This document shows positions 1-5,058 of a stretch of DNA of 5,058 bases, piece after piece. The stretch comes from Sulfurimonas sp. (GTDB taxonomy: Bacteria; Campylobacterota; Campylobacteria; Campylobacterales; Sulfurimonadaceae). The DNA lies in assembly GCA_027047745.1 (NCBI GenBank), contig JALTUB010000229.1, forward strand, positions 1-5,058, written 5' to 3'. Made by a program: the position numbers and the translations under genes. The stretch's first letter is position 1; every line of letters begins with the position of its first letter. Below the pieces are notes generated by a model, which had not been told where the DNA came from, did no database searches, and saw nothing but the letters and a program-made list of their open reading frames with translations.

Positions 1-22
1 AATCTTCTGCTTTTTTAGGCAT
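1..22 (-). CDS. 5' end of an unidentified gene downstream of dapC (partial)
   Basis: On the minus strand an ATG at 22-20 opens a frame reading M-P-K-K-A-E-D before the window ends. It is preceded by a near-perfect Shine-Dalgarno AAGGAG (complement of 30-35) with a 7-nt spacer. The frame overlaps the last 8 bases of dapC in a different phase, a typical arrangement for a translationally coupled operon partner. Only seven residues are visible, so no product can be named. The strong ribosome binding site and the overlap are the reasons to call a real gene. Confidence 0.72.
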
Positions 23-1154
23 TTAAACACTCCTTGATTCTCTTTAGTGCATCTTTTGTTTTTTCTTCGTTTTCTACAAGTGCTATTCTTACAAAACCAA
101 TACCAGGATTTTCTCCATTGTTATTTTTTCTTGCTAAAAATTTACCTGGTAACACTTTTACATTGTACTCTTTGTATAATTTTTTTGTAAACTCTAAGGC
201 ATTATCTACTTTTAACCAAATATAAAAAGTTGCTTTTGGAATCTCAGTTCCTAGAATCTCATTTGCTAAGATAAAGTTTCGTTTATAAATCTCTCTTGAA
301 GTCTGCACATGAGCTTCATCGCTCCAAGCTGCAGCTGCTGCACTTTGAAGAGGAAGTGGTGAGGCACAACCAACATAAGTTCTATACTTCATATACTCTG
401 CTAAGATTTTGTCATCTCCAGCTATAAAACCTGAGCGAAGACCTGGTGCAGATGATCGTTTTGAGATAGAGTTTATAACTAAAGTATTTTTAAACTCTTT
501 GTTCCCAACATGAAGTGATGCTTCAAGTAAAGAGGGTATCTTCTCTTCTGTGTATATTTCGCTGTAACACTCGTCATTTAAAAGAACAAAGTTATGCTTT
601 AGTGCTAAGTTTACCCACTCTCCTAACTCATCTAAGGAGAGAGTAGAATTTGTTGGGTTATTTGGAAAGTTTAAGATAACTAAATCACAACTGCTTAACT
701 CGTCTTCATTTATCTCAGGTTTAAAGTTGTTTTTCTCATTTAAGTTTAGGTGAATTACTTTTGAGCGAGTAGCAATAGCTGCACCCTCATAAATCTGATA
801 GAAAGGATTTGTATAAGCCATTACAGGAGATTCTTTATCAAAAAGTAAAAATTGTGGAAAGTTAAAAAGAACTTCTCTTGTTCCAAAAGTTGGGATAATT
901 TGTGCGTCACTTATAGTAACTTCAAATCTTTTTTTTACAAAATCTCTCTGTGCATCTCTAAGGATTTTTTCTCCACCAGTCTTTGGATATTTTTTAAGTA
1001 GCTCTGTGCTTTGTGATAGTGATTTTTGTATAAAATCAGGTGTATCAAACTGTGGCTCACCAATAGTAAGAGCAGATGGAGCATACTCCTTATTTGGCAT
1101 AATATTTTTAAGTAAGTTATTTAGTTTTTCAAATGGATATGGTTCAAATTTCAT
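15..1154 (-). CDS. dapC: Succinyldiaminopimelate transaminase (class I/II PLP aminotransferase)
   Basis: This 379-residue fold-type I aminotransferase probably moves an amino group from glutamate to N-succinyl-2-amino-6-ketopimelate, in the succinylase route to meso-diaminopimelate and lysine in the cytoplasm. Visible family motifs are the N-P-T loop NFPNNPT (162-168), the Asp/Tyr pair in NDECYSEIY (D194, Y197) that contacts the PLP ring, and the PLP lysine K232 in SISKRSSAPGLRSGF (229-243), with phosphate-binding R240. A C-terminal arginine in GFVRIAL (R356) would bind the substrate carboxylate. The fold and catalytic residues are clear. The exact substrate is inferred from resemblance to the DapC annotations of Campylobacterota; a related aminotransferase specificity is possible. 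The ATG at 1154 has no Shine-Dalgarno but sits just after a strong -10 box. The next internal Met (residue 19) also lacks an RBS. The gene overlaps its downstream neighbour by 8 bp. Confidence 0.87.
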   Translation of the reverse strand: MKFEPYPFEKLNNLLKNIMPNKEYAPSALTIGEPQFDTPDFIQKSLSQSTELLKKYPKTGGEKILRDAQRDFVKKRFEVTISDAQIIPTFGTREVLFNFPQFLLFDKESPVMAYTNPFYQIYEGAAIATRSKVIHLNLNEKNNFKPEINEDELSSCDLVILNFPNNPTNSTLSLDELGEWVNLALKHNFVLLNDECYSEIYTEEKIPSLLEASLHVGNKEFKNTLVINSISKRSSAPGLRSGFIAGDDKILAEYMKYRTYVGCASPLPLQSAAAAAWSDEAHVQTSREIYKRNFILANEILGTEIPKATFYIWLKVDNALEFTKKLYKEYNVKVLPGKFLARKNNNGENPGIGFVRIALVENEEKTKDALKRIKECLNA

Positions 1155-1189
1155 GATAAAATTATAGCTAAAAAATGATTGTTAAAGTT
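1155..1189 (-). promoter_or_regulatory. dapC promoter, predicted leaderless
   Basis: On the minus strand a perfect TATAAT -10 box lies at 1166-1161, preceded by a T-run (TTTTTTAGC). This T-rich-plus-TATAAT form is typical of sigma-70 promoters in Campylobacterota, which often lack a -35 box. No convincing -35 is seen at 17 nt. Only 6 nt separate the -10 from the dapC ATG, so the expected transcription start falls on or within a base or two of the A of the start codon. Confidence 0.7.
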
Positions 1190-1214
1190 TAGATAATAAG
1201 ATATAATAAACAAA
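1179..1214 (+). promoter_or_regulatory. Promoter of the cytochrome c gene
   Basis: A perfect TATAAT at 1202-1207 follows a possible -35 TTGTTA (1179-1184, 4 of 6 matches to consensus) with a 17-nt spacer. Transcription should start near 1214, leaving a leader of about 16 nt that contains the Shine-Dalgarno AGAGGA (1217-1222), 7 nt before the ATG. It is back to back with the dapC promoter. The two predicted start sites are about 60 bp apart, so the polymerase footprints would overlap. Confidence 0.65.
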
Positions 1215-1229
1215 AAAGAGGATAGTGAG

Positions 1230-1748
1230 ATGAAAATAATTTTATTTGTAGCAGTTGCATTTTTACTAGTGGCTTGTAGTGATAGTTCAAAGGGTAATGA
1301 AAGTGCTGAGAGTTCATCGGCAAAAAAAGAGATTTCTAAGCAAGTTCAAGAGACTGCACAAGTTGTTTCTAAAAGTACAGAGGATGTTGTTGAAAAAGCA
1401 AAAGTAGTAGCTAAAGAGAGTGTAAAACAAGTTCAAGAGACGACTAAAAAAGTAGCTAAAGAAGTTAAAAAAGTAGCTACTAAAGTAGTTGCTCAAAAAG
1501 CTCCATCAGTGAATGGAAAAACTATTTTTGCTAAATGTGCAGGTTGTCATGGTAGTCATGCAGAAAGAAAAGCACTTGGAAAATCTCATATAATCAAAGG
1601 TTGGGACGCTTCTAAGGTAGTTAGTGCTATAAATGGATATAAAGCTGGAACTTATGGTAGCACTATGAAAGGTGTCATGAAGTCTCAAGTATCAGGTTTA
1701 AGTGATGCTGAGATTCAAGCTGTAGCTAATTATATTTCAAAACAGTAA
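1230..1748 (+). CDS. Lipoprotein-anchored class I cytochrome c (c553-like)
   Basis: This is a 172-residue monohaem electron carrier predicted to face the periplasm on a lipid anchor. Residues 1-16 form a lipoprotein signal with lipobox L13-V14-A15-C16; the +2 residue is Ser. Residues 17-30 are a Ser-rich spacer. Residues 31-90 are a Lys/Val/Ala/Glu-rich stretch with no Pro or Gly, 15 lysines and repeated KQVQET motifs (37-42, 66-71), probably one long amphipathic helix. The haem domain (about 93-172) has CAGCH (C103, C106, H107) binding haem c. Its GYKAGTYG...MKGVM segment resembles the c553 family, where the final Met (M150 here, M146 less likely) would be the sixth iron ligand. It would shuttle electrons between periplasmic or membrane redox complexes; the partners cannot be read from the sequence. 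The ATG has a good RBS. It is the only plus-strand gene, flanked by a divergent promoter and a shared terminator. Confidence 0.9.
   Translation: MKIILFVAVAFLLVACSDSSKGNESAESSSAKKEISKQVQETAQVVSKSTEDVVEKAKVVAKESVKQVQETTKKVAKEVKKVATKVVAQKAPSVNGKTIFAKCAGCHGSHAERKALGKSHIIKGWDASKVVSAINGYKAGTYGSTMKGVMKSQVSGLSDAEIQAVANYISKQ
1341..1490 (+). repeat. Short direct repeats encoding the helical linker of the cytochrome
   Basis: Two kinds of exact repeat lie inside the cytochrome gene. CAAGTTCAAGAGAC occurs at 1341-1354 and 1428-1441, 87 nt apart and in the same frame (29 residues). TAAAAAAGTAGCTA occurs at 1445-1458 and 1466-1479, exactly 21 nt or one heptad apart. They encode the KQVQET and KKVA units of the lysine-rich linker. 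The pattern suggests the linker grew by small in-frame duplications. Confidence 0.6.
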
Positions 1749-1760
1749 ATTACTGTTTTG
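1738..1760. terminator. Bidirectional terminator shared by convergent genes
   Basis: A perfect 23-nt inverted repeat has arms CAAAACAGTAA (1738-1748) and TTACTGTTTTG (1750-1760) around a single central A. As RNA it can fold on either strand into a stem of about 9 bp with a 5-nt loop, with an A-rich 5' arm and a U-rich 3' arm, the usual form of a two-way intrinsic terminator. It contains the stop codons of both convergent genes. The GC content is low and the U-tract is short, so termination may be incomplete. Confidence 0.65.
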
Positions 1761-2421
1761 GAAGTGTGAACTTTTGAGTTATCAGTTCACCTTCTTCGTT
1801 AAAAAATAGATAATAAAGCATATCTTTTTTAACACTAAGTCCAGCTAGGTAGCGTAATGCAAGATTTGCTTGAAGAGATGCTATGTGCATAACTATCGGT
1901 GCTGCTATACCATCTGGTTCTTTTGTTATGATTTTAAAAGAGTCGCTAAATGATGACTCATCTATAAAACATACTTGTCCGTGAAATGCTTCTACACTTC
2001 CATAAATCCACGGAGTATTTGCTACTTTTGCATAAGCGTTTATCTCTCCTCTTGATGGTAGATTATCTGTAGCGTCAATTATCAAATCAACTTCTATATT
2101 TTTTTTACTCCACTCTTCAAAGTTACACTCATGAGCTATGGCTTTAGTATATGGACATCTTTTCATGATAATGTCTGCGTTTATTTGAGCTTTGTTTTTA
2201 CCCTCATCACCTACTTTAAAAGCTACTTGACGGTGAATATTGTGAAGACTAACTTCATCAAAGTCTATCATGTGGATAGTACCAATCCCACTAGCACCAA
2301 GAGCAAAAGCAAGAGATGAACCAAGCCCACCTGAGCCAATAACTGCGATTGTTTTTGTTTGTAGATTTGCTTGAGTCTCTTCGCCCCATAACTTAACCTG
2401 ACGGTGAAAATATTGCATCAT
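1750..2421 (-). CDS. ThiF/MoeB/HesA-family E1-like adenylyltransferase, lacking zinc motifs
   Basis: This 223-residue E1-like protein belongs to the family that adenylates the C-terminus of a ubiquitin-like sulfur carrier (ThiS, MoaD) or another carboxylate. The N-terminus (YFHRQVKLWGEETQ, 4-17) matches the RYxRQ...G start of MoeB/ThiF. The Rossmann glycine loop GSGGLGS is at 29-35, followed by D53/D55, the NIHRQ arginine motif (61-65, R64), lysines 76 and 78, and DATDN (116-120), whose D119 region binds Mg-ATP. Odd points: both CxxC zinc motifs are absent, and the region around 160-180 that carries the acceptor Cys in ThiF has no cysteine (only C89, C99 and C151 exist). It is also shorter than a typical MoeB of about 250 residues. 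The first of two tandem ATGs is chosen because AAGGA (complement of 2429-2433) lies 7 nt upstream. It overlaps the nitrilase-like gene by 4 bp (ATGA). Substrate unknown; no thiazole or molybdopterin genes are nearby. Confidence 0.82.
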   Translation of the reverse strand: MMQYFHRQVKLWGEETQANLQTKTIAVIGSGGLGSSLAFALGASGIGTIHMIDFDEVSLHNIHRQVAFKVGDEGKNKAQINADIIMKRCPYTKAIAHECNFEEWSKKNIEVDLIIDATDNLPSRGEINAYAKVANTPWIYGSVEAFHGQVCFIDESSFSDSFKIITKEPDGIAAPIVMHIASLQANLALRYLAGLSVKKDMLYYLFFNEEGELITQKFTLPKQ

Positions 2422-3215
2422 TTTAAAATCCTTTTGTTTTTAGCTTCTTTAAAACCCCAAGTTCTACGAGCTTGGACTACTTCTATATGGCTCATGTCAA
2501 CTATCATAAGTTCTTCACTGTTTCCCAAGTGCTGAAGTAGTTCTCCATTTGGTGAAGCTAAGACGGAATCTCCATAAAATTGCCATGAAAACTCTTTGTC
2601 TTTATACTCACCGATACGATTAGCACGCAAAATATAGCAGTTTTGAGTAAATGCACGGCTAGTAATCAGTGACTTCCATCTCTCGTAAGATTCAAATGTA
2701 GATACGCTTGGAACTAAGATGCAGTCTATATTTTTAGAAGATAGAGAGTTAAAGAGTTCATCAAAGTGCAACTCAAAACCACTCATGAGAGCAAACTTAA
2801 ATCCATCAACTTTAAAAACCATAGGTGTTTTTATCGTATCAATTTTATTTGCAAAGAATTTTTCTTCATTCCAATGGGTATAGTTTATAAGTATTTGCTG
2901 CTTGTAATAGGATGTAGAGGAGGGTGAAAATTTAGCGATAGTTTTATAAACCTCTTTTTTCTTTACTATGACTAGAGGAACAACTATCGTCATGTTATAA
3001 GTAGCAGATAACTCTTTTAAGATTTTTATCTGATGATTTGCTTGTTCTTTTATCATACTAAGAGACATAAGCTTAAGTTCTTTGAAAAATGGATTTAAAA
3101 TATACTCTCCAAGTAAAAGGACTTTTATATTTTTTTTATGGGCAATTCTTATGTAGTTGTATAACTTTGTAGAACTCATACCTTGTGCATTGAGTTGTAA
3201 AACAGCAGCTCTCAT
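2418..3215 (-). CDS. Nitrilase-superfamily (carbon-nitrogen hydrolase) protein lacking the catalytic cysteine
   Basis: This 265-residue protein spans the whole carbon-nitrogen hydrolase domain, whose members normally cleave amides or nitriles with a Glu-Lys-Cys triad. E37 (LLLGEYIL) and K105 (YYKQQIL) match the triad Glu and Lys, and E117 (WNEEKFF) matches the conserved second Glu. Further on, RWKSLITSRAF-TQNCYILRANRIG (179-202) aligns well with the family W..L..RA...N..Y....NR.G block. The nucleophile block, normally CYDxRFPE, reads GFELHFDE (146-153), so Gly146 replaces the Cys. S145 precedes it, and C165 and C193 lie elsewhere in the fold. Ordinary nitrilase chemistry is therefore unlikely; it may be a pseudoenzyme or a binding or scaffold protein. 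The ATG has AAGGA 5 nt upstream, embedded in the stop codon of xseB 8 bp away. Its 3' end overlaps the ThiF-like gene by 4 bp, suggesting coupled translation. Family sure, function unknown. Confidence 0.85.
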   Translation of the reverse strand: MRAAVLQLNAQGMSSTKLYNYIRIAHKKNIKVLLLGEYILNPFFKELKLMSLSMIKEQANHQIKILKELSATYNMTIVVPLVIVKKKEVYKTIAKFSPSSTSYYKQQILINYTHWNEEKFFANKIDTIKTPMVFKVDGFKFALMSGFELHFDELFNSLSSKNIDCILVPSVSTFESYERWKSLITSRAFTQNCYILRANRIGEYKDKEFSWQFYGDSVLASPNGELLQHLGNSEELMIVDMSHIEVVQARRTWGFKEAKNKRILK

Positions 3216-3223
3216 GAAAATCC

Positions 3224-3409
3224 TTAACTATTTTTTATCTCTTGTATCTTGATAACTGCATCTTCAAGTATAGCTTGGGCATCACTTAACTCTTTCATGC
3301 CTTTTTCATACTCTTTAACACTATCAGAGAGTGTAATCTCTGGTTTCATAAGTGTCTCTAAAACTTTTTTTGCATTTTCTAACTTTACTTCAAAATTCTC
3401 TTTAGCCAT
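3224..3409 (-). CDS. xseB: Exodeoxyribonuclease VII small subunit
   Basis: This 61-residue, mostly alpha-helical protein matches the small subunit of exonuclease VII, which digests single-stranded DNA from both ends into short acid-soluble oligonucleotides in the cytoplasm. The family pattern FExxLxxxxxVLExL...ITLxxSVxEYExGMxxxxxxxxxLxxAxxxIQxI is visible from residue 6 to about 58. It is shorter than the E. coli protein of about 80 residues because both tails are trimmed. Several small subunits bind one XseA catalytic subunit; xseA is not in this window. The start overlaps the end of metX by 8 bp, with AAAGGA (complement of 3418-3423) 8 nt before the ATG. Placement between methionine and nitrilase-like genes gives no obvious functional link. 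Confidence 0.88.
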   Translation of the reverse strand: MAKENFEVKLENAKKVLETLMKPEITLSDSVKEYEKGMKELSDAQAILEDAVIKIQEIKNS

Positions 3410-4508
3410 CTAGTGCATCCTTTATGTAGTGTTCAAACTTTTCTATCTCGACTAAAAAGGCATCATGACCATAGTCGCTATCTATATCTATATAAGTGTG
3501 GTTTTTGTTTCCAATCTCATGTAAAGTATCGGAAATAGTTTTCATCTCAGAGTTTTTAAATAAGAGATCATTTCTAAAACTAATAAGATGAAGTTCTGCT
3601 GTTATCTTTTTAAAAGCCTCTTGTAAAGAGTCAAATCCACGACCTAAATCATAGATATTTATAGCTTTTGTAATATAAAGATAAGTTAGTGGGTCAAACC
3701 ATTTTGTAAAATTATATCCATTGTATTCTAGGTAAGATTCAACTTGAAACTTTCCAAAAAGTTCATATAAACCATCATCTCTTTTGTACTCTCTAGCAAA
3801 CTTCTCTTTCATAGATTCATGAGATAAAAAGCTTATATGCCCAGCCATACGACCAATAGCCATACCTGTTAATCCTTGCTCTTTTATAAGTTCAGGGTCG
3901 TAATAGCCTTGCTTAAAATCAGGGTCTTTGAGTATTGCTTCTTGAGCAACTTTGTTAAAAGCAATCGCCCATGCTTGTGTCGCGTATGTTGTAGCTAGAG
4001 GGATGATTTTTTTTGCAAAGTTTGGATAGTGAATAGCAAACTGAAGTGCTTGCATGCCACCCATTGAACCACCGATTATGGCTTCTACTCTGTGAATATC
4101 TAGTCTGTCAAAAAGTATCCTTTGAGCTTTGACCATATCTTTTATGCTTACAACTGGAAACTTATAACGGTAGGGTTCTTGATGAGGTGTTTGAGGTGAC
4201 ATTGGACCAGTTGAACCAAAACAACTTCCTATTACATTTGTGCAAATAACGAAATATTTATCTGTATCTATGGCTTTTTTTGAACCTATAAGTCCATCCC
4301 ACCAACCAGCCTTGTTTTCATCTTCATAATATCCTGCTGCATGATGAGAACCTGTAAGAGCATGTGTTATAACGATAACATTACTCTTGTCTTCATTTAT
4401 ATGCCCATATGTTTCATAGGTAATATCATAAGGTTCTAAGATACGACCACTCTCTAAATAGAGAGGATTCGTAAAATGTTGTGTATGTGTTTGCAGGTTT
4501 AATGACAA
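3402..4508 (-). CDS. metX: Homoserine O-acetyltransferase
   Basis: This 368-residue alpha/beta-hydrolase-fold enzyme transfers an acyl group, normally acetyl from acetyl-CoA, to the hydroxyl of L-homoserine, the first committed step to methionine. The nucleophile elbow is GGSMGG (146-151, S148). The other triad residues are D314 (FRNDLLF) and H348 (DYGHDAF). Family signatures THALTGSHHAAG (48-59), which forms the oxyanion region, and NVIGSCFGSTGP (91-102) are intact, and the length is normal. Some MetX-family members use succinyl-CoA; pairing with a MetY-type enzyme favours acetyl. The start codon is TTG (complement of 4506-4508) with AAAGAG (4515-4520) 6 nt upstream. No in-frame ATG exists before residue 103, and an in-frame TAG lies ten codons upstream, so the choice is nearly forced. 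It lies 52 bp after metY and overlaps xseB. Confidence 0.94.
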   Translation of the reverse strand: MSLNLQTHTQHFTNPLYLESGRILEPYDITYETYGHINEDKSNVIVITHALTGSHHAAGYYEDENKAGWWDGLIGSKKAIDTDKYFVICTNVIGSCFGSTGPMSPQTPHQEPYRYKFPVVSIKDMVKAQRILFDRLDIHRVEAIIGGSMGGMQALQFAIHYPNFAKKIIPLATTYATQAWAIAFNKVAQEAILKDPDFKQGYYDPELIKEQGLTGMAIGRMAGHISFLSHESMKEKFAREYKRDDGLYELFGKFQVESYLEYNGYNFTKWFDPLTYLYITKAINIYDLGRGFDSLQEAFKKITAELHLISFRNDLLFKNSEMKTISDTLHEIGNKNHTYIDIDSDYGHDAFLVEIEKFEHYIKDALDG

Positions 4509-4560
4509 GTTTTGCTCTTTTGAAAAATAATAGTGCTATTTTATCTAAAATGACTTAATA
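4509..4560 (-). promoter_or_regulatory. metY-metX spacer with possible internal promoter
   Basis: This 52-bp AT-rich gap is the only sizeable one in the minus-strand operon. On the minus strand it offers two -10-like hexamers, TAAAAT (4543-4538) and TATTAT (4532-4527), each 5 of 6 to consensus, without a clear -35. The metX Shine-Dalgarno AAAGAG follows at 4520-4515. A weak A/T-only inverted repeat (AAAATA 4524-4529, TATTTT 4537-4542) is present but has no GC stem, so it is unlikely to terminate. An internal promoter boosting metX and downstream genes is possible but unproven. Confidence 0.3.
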
Positions 4561-5058
4561 TTATATATCTAAAGCTTGTTTCATATCAGCTATCAAGTCT
4601 TTTGAACTCTCTAAACCACAAGAGATACGAATAAGTCCAGATGGAACACCACAGGCTATTAACTCTTCTTGGCTTAGTTGTTGATGTGTTGTTGAAGCTG
4701 GATGTGTGATAATAGACTTAGAATCTCCAATATTTACTACTAAAGAGTAAAGTTCTGTCGCATTTACTATCTTGGTAGCTTCTTCTAAAGATGCTACTTC
4801 AAAACTAAGCAATCCACTTGATAATCCATCTTCAAAATATTTTTGTGCCATTTCATAATTTGCATTGCTTTTAAGACCTGGATAGTTTACTTTTTTGACC
4901 TTTGGATGTGCTTCTAAAAACTCTGCTAAAGCTAAAGCATTTTTAGAGTGTTCTCTCATTCTAAGTGAAAATGTTTCTATCCCTTGAATAAAGAGCCAAG
5001 AGTTAAAAGGTGAAGATACAGCTCCAATATCACGCATCAAAGAGAGTCTAGTTCTTAG
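4561..5058 (-). CDS. metY: O-acetylhomoserine sulfhydrylase, C-terminal part (partial)
   Basis: The frame is open to the window edge (L-R-T-R-L-S precedes M-R-D-I-G), so this is the last 165 residues of a longer protein, normally about 420-430. It matches the Cys/Met-metabolism PLP enzyme family, specifically MetY, which makes homocysteine from O-acetylhomoserine and sulfide. Evidence includes MRDIGAVSSPFNSWLFIQG-ETFSLRM near the left edge of the fragment and HPKVKKVNYPGL. Further on are VVNIGDSKSIITHPASTTHQQLS and GLIRISCGLES, the latter carrying the arginine that holds the substrate carboxylate. The PLP lysine and the N-terminal domain lie outside the window. The apparent TTG/ATG starts near 5040 are internal codons. 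It is upstream of metX on the same strand, so the two consecutive methionine steps are co-localised. A cystathionine-type enzyme is less likely given the SKSIITHPASTTHQQ sequence. Confidence 0.92.
   Translation of the reverse strand, partial: LRTRLSLMRDIGAVSSPFNSWLFIQGIETFSLRMREHSKNALALAEFLEAHPKVKKVNYPGLKSNANYEMAQKYFEDGLSSGLLSFEVASLEEATKIVNATELYSLVVNIGDSKSIITHPASTTHQQLSQEELIACGVPSGLIRISCGLESSKDLIADMKQALDI

Noticed and set aside
34..225. Plus-strand frame inside dapC (and a similar one at 2131-2319 inside the ThiF-like gene)
   Set aside because: No ribosome binding site and no family resemblance; both lie opposite well-supported genes.
929..936. Runs of eight T on the plus strand (also at 2099-2106, 3130-3137 and 4007-4014) as possible phase-variable tracts
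   Set aside because: They encode Lys-rich codons in AT-rich genes, are short, and contingency loci in this phylum usually use longer G/C tracts; all four frames are intact.
1314..1496. Minus-strand open frame opposite the cytochrome linker (and another at 1506-1688)
   Set aside because: Low-complexity Phe/Ser/Tyr/Asn translation opposite A-rich Lys codons, no RBS; a shadow of the real gene.
1750..2421. Naming the E1-like gene thiF or moeB
   Set aside because: Zinc and acceptor cysteines are absent and no thiamine or molybdopterin genes are nearby, so the family name alone is supported.
4509..4560. SAM riboswitch or other methionine-responsive leader before metX
   Set aside because: The gap is only 52 bp and A/T-only in its inverted repeat; too short and without the conserved helices such an RNA needs.
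5035..5040. TTG/ATG as a true start for a short metY
   Set aside because: The frame stays open and in register with the MetY family up to the window edge, so these are internal codons of a gene cut by the window.

Overview
The window is AT-rich, has short intergenic gaps, and carries T-rich/TATAAT-type promoters. Its proteins look like those of Campylobacterota (Epsilonproteobacteria). A lipoprotein-anchored class I cytochrome c beside a direct-sulfhydrylation methionine pathway points to a free-living, Sulfurimonas-like member. The genus is inferred from protein character only; no database was searched.

Layout: positions 1-22 hold the first codons of an unidentified minus-strand gene. It overlaps the end of dapC (15-1154, minus), a PLP aminotransferase probably acting in lysine/diaminopimelate synthesis. 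A 75-bp divergent promoter region (1155-1229) separates dapC from a plus-strand lipoprotein cytochrome c (1230-1748). That gene converges, with one base between the stop codons, on the distal end of a minus-strand run. In transcription order the run is metY (3' part only, 4561-5058), metX (3402-4508), xseB (3224-3409), a nitrilase-superfamily gene (2418-3215) and a ThiF/MoeB-like gene (1750-2421). From metX onward the genes overlap or lie 8 bp apart, each with its own Shine-Dalgarno sequence, so they look like one translationally coupled operon.

Function: MetX O-acetylates homoserine and MetY substitutes sulfide to give homocysteine. XseB is the small subunit of exonuclease VII; its large-subunit partner XseA is not in the window. 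The last two genes are the least ordinary. The nitrilase homologue keeps the Glu and Lys of the catalytic triad but has Gly where the nucleophilic Cys should be. The E1-like protein keeps its ATP-binding motifs but lacks both zinc CxxC motifs and any cysteine in the usual acceptor region. The two genes overlap by 4 bp and are the best candidates here for an under-described function.

I see no tRNA, rRNA, CRISPR array, insertion sequence, phage gene or riboswitch. No gap exceeds 75 bp. Most of the window is ordinary core metabolism; the points of interest are the two atypical enzymes, a palindromic terminator built into two convergent gene ends, and a probably leaderless dapC transcript.
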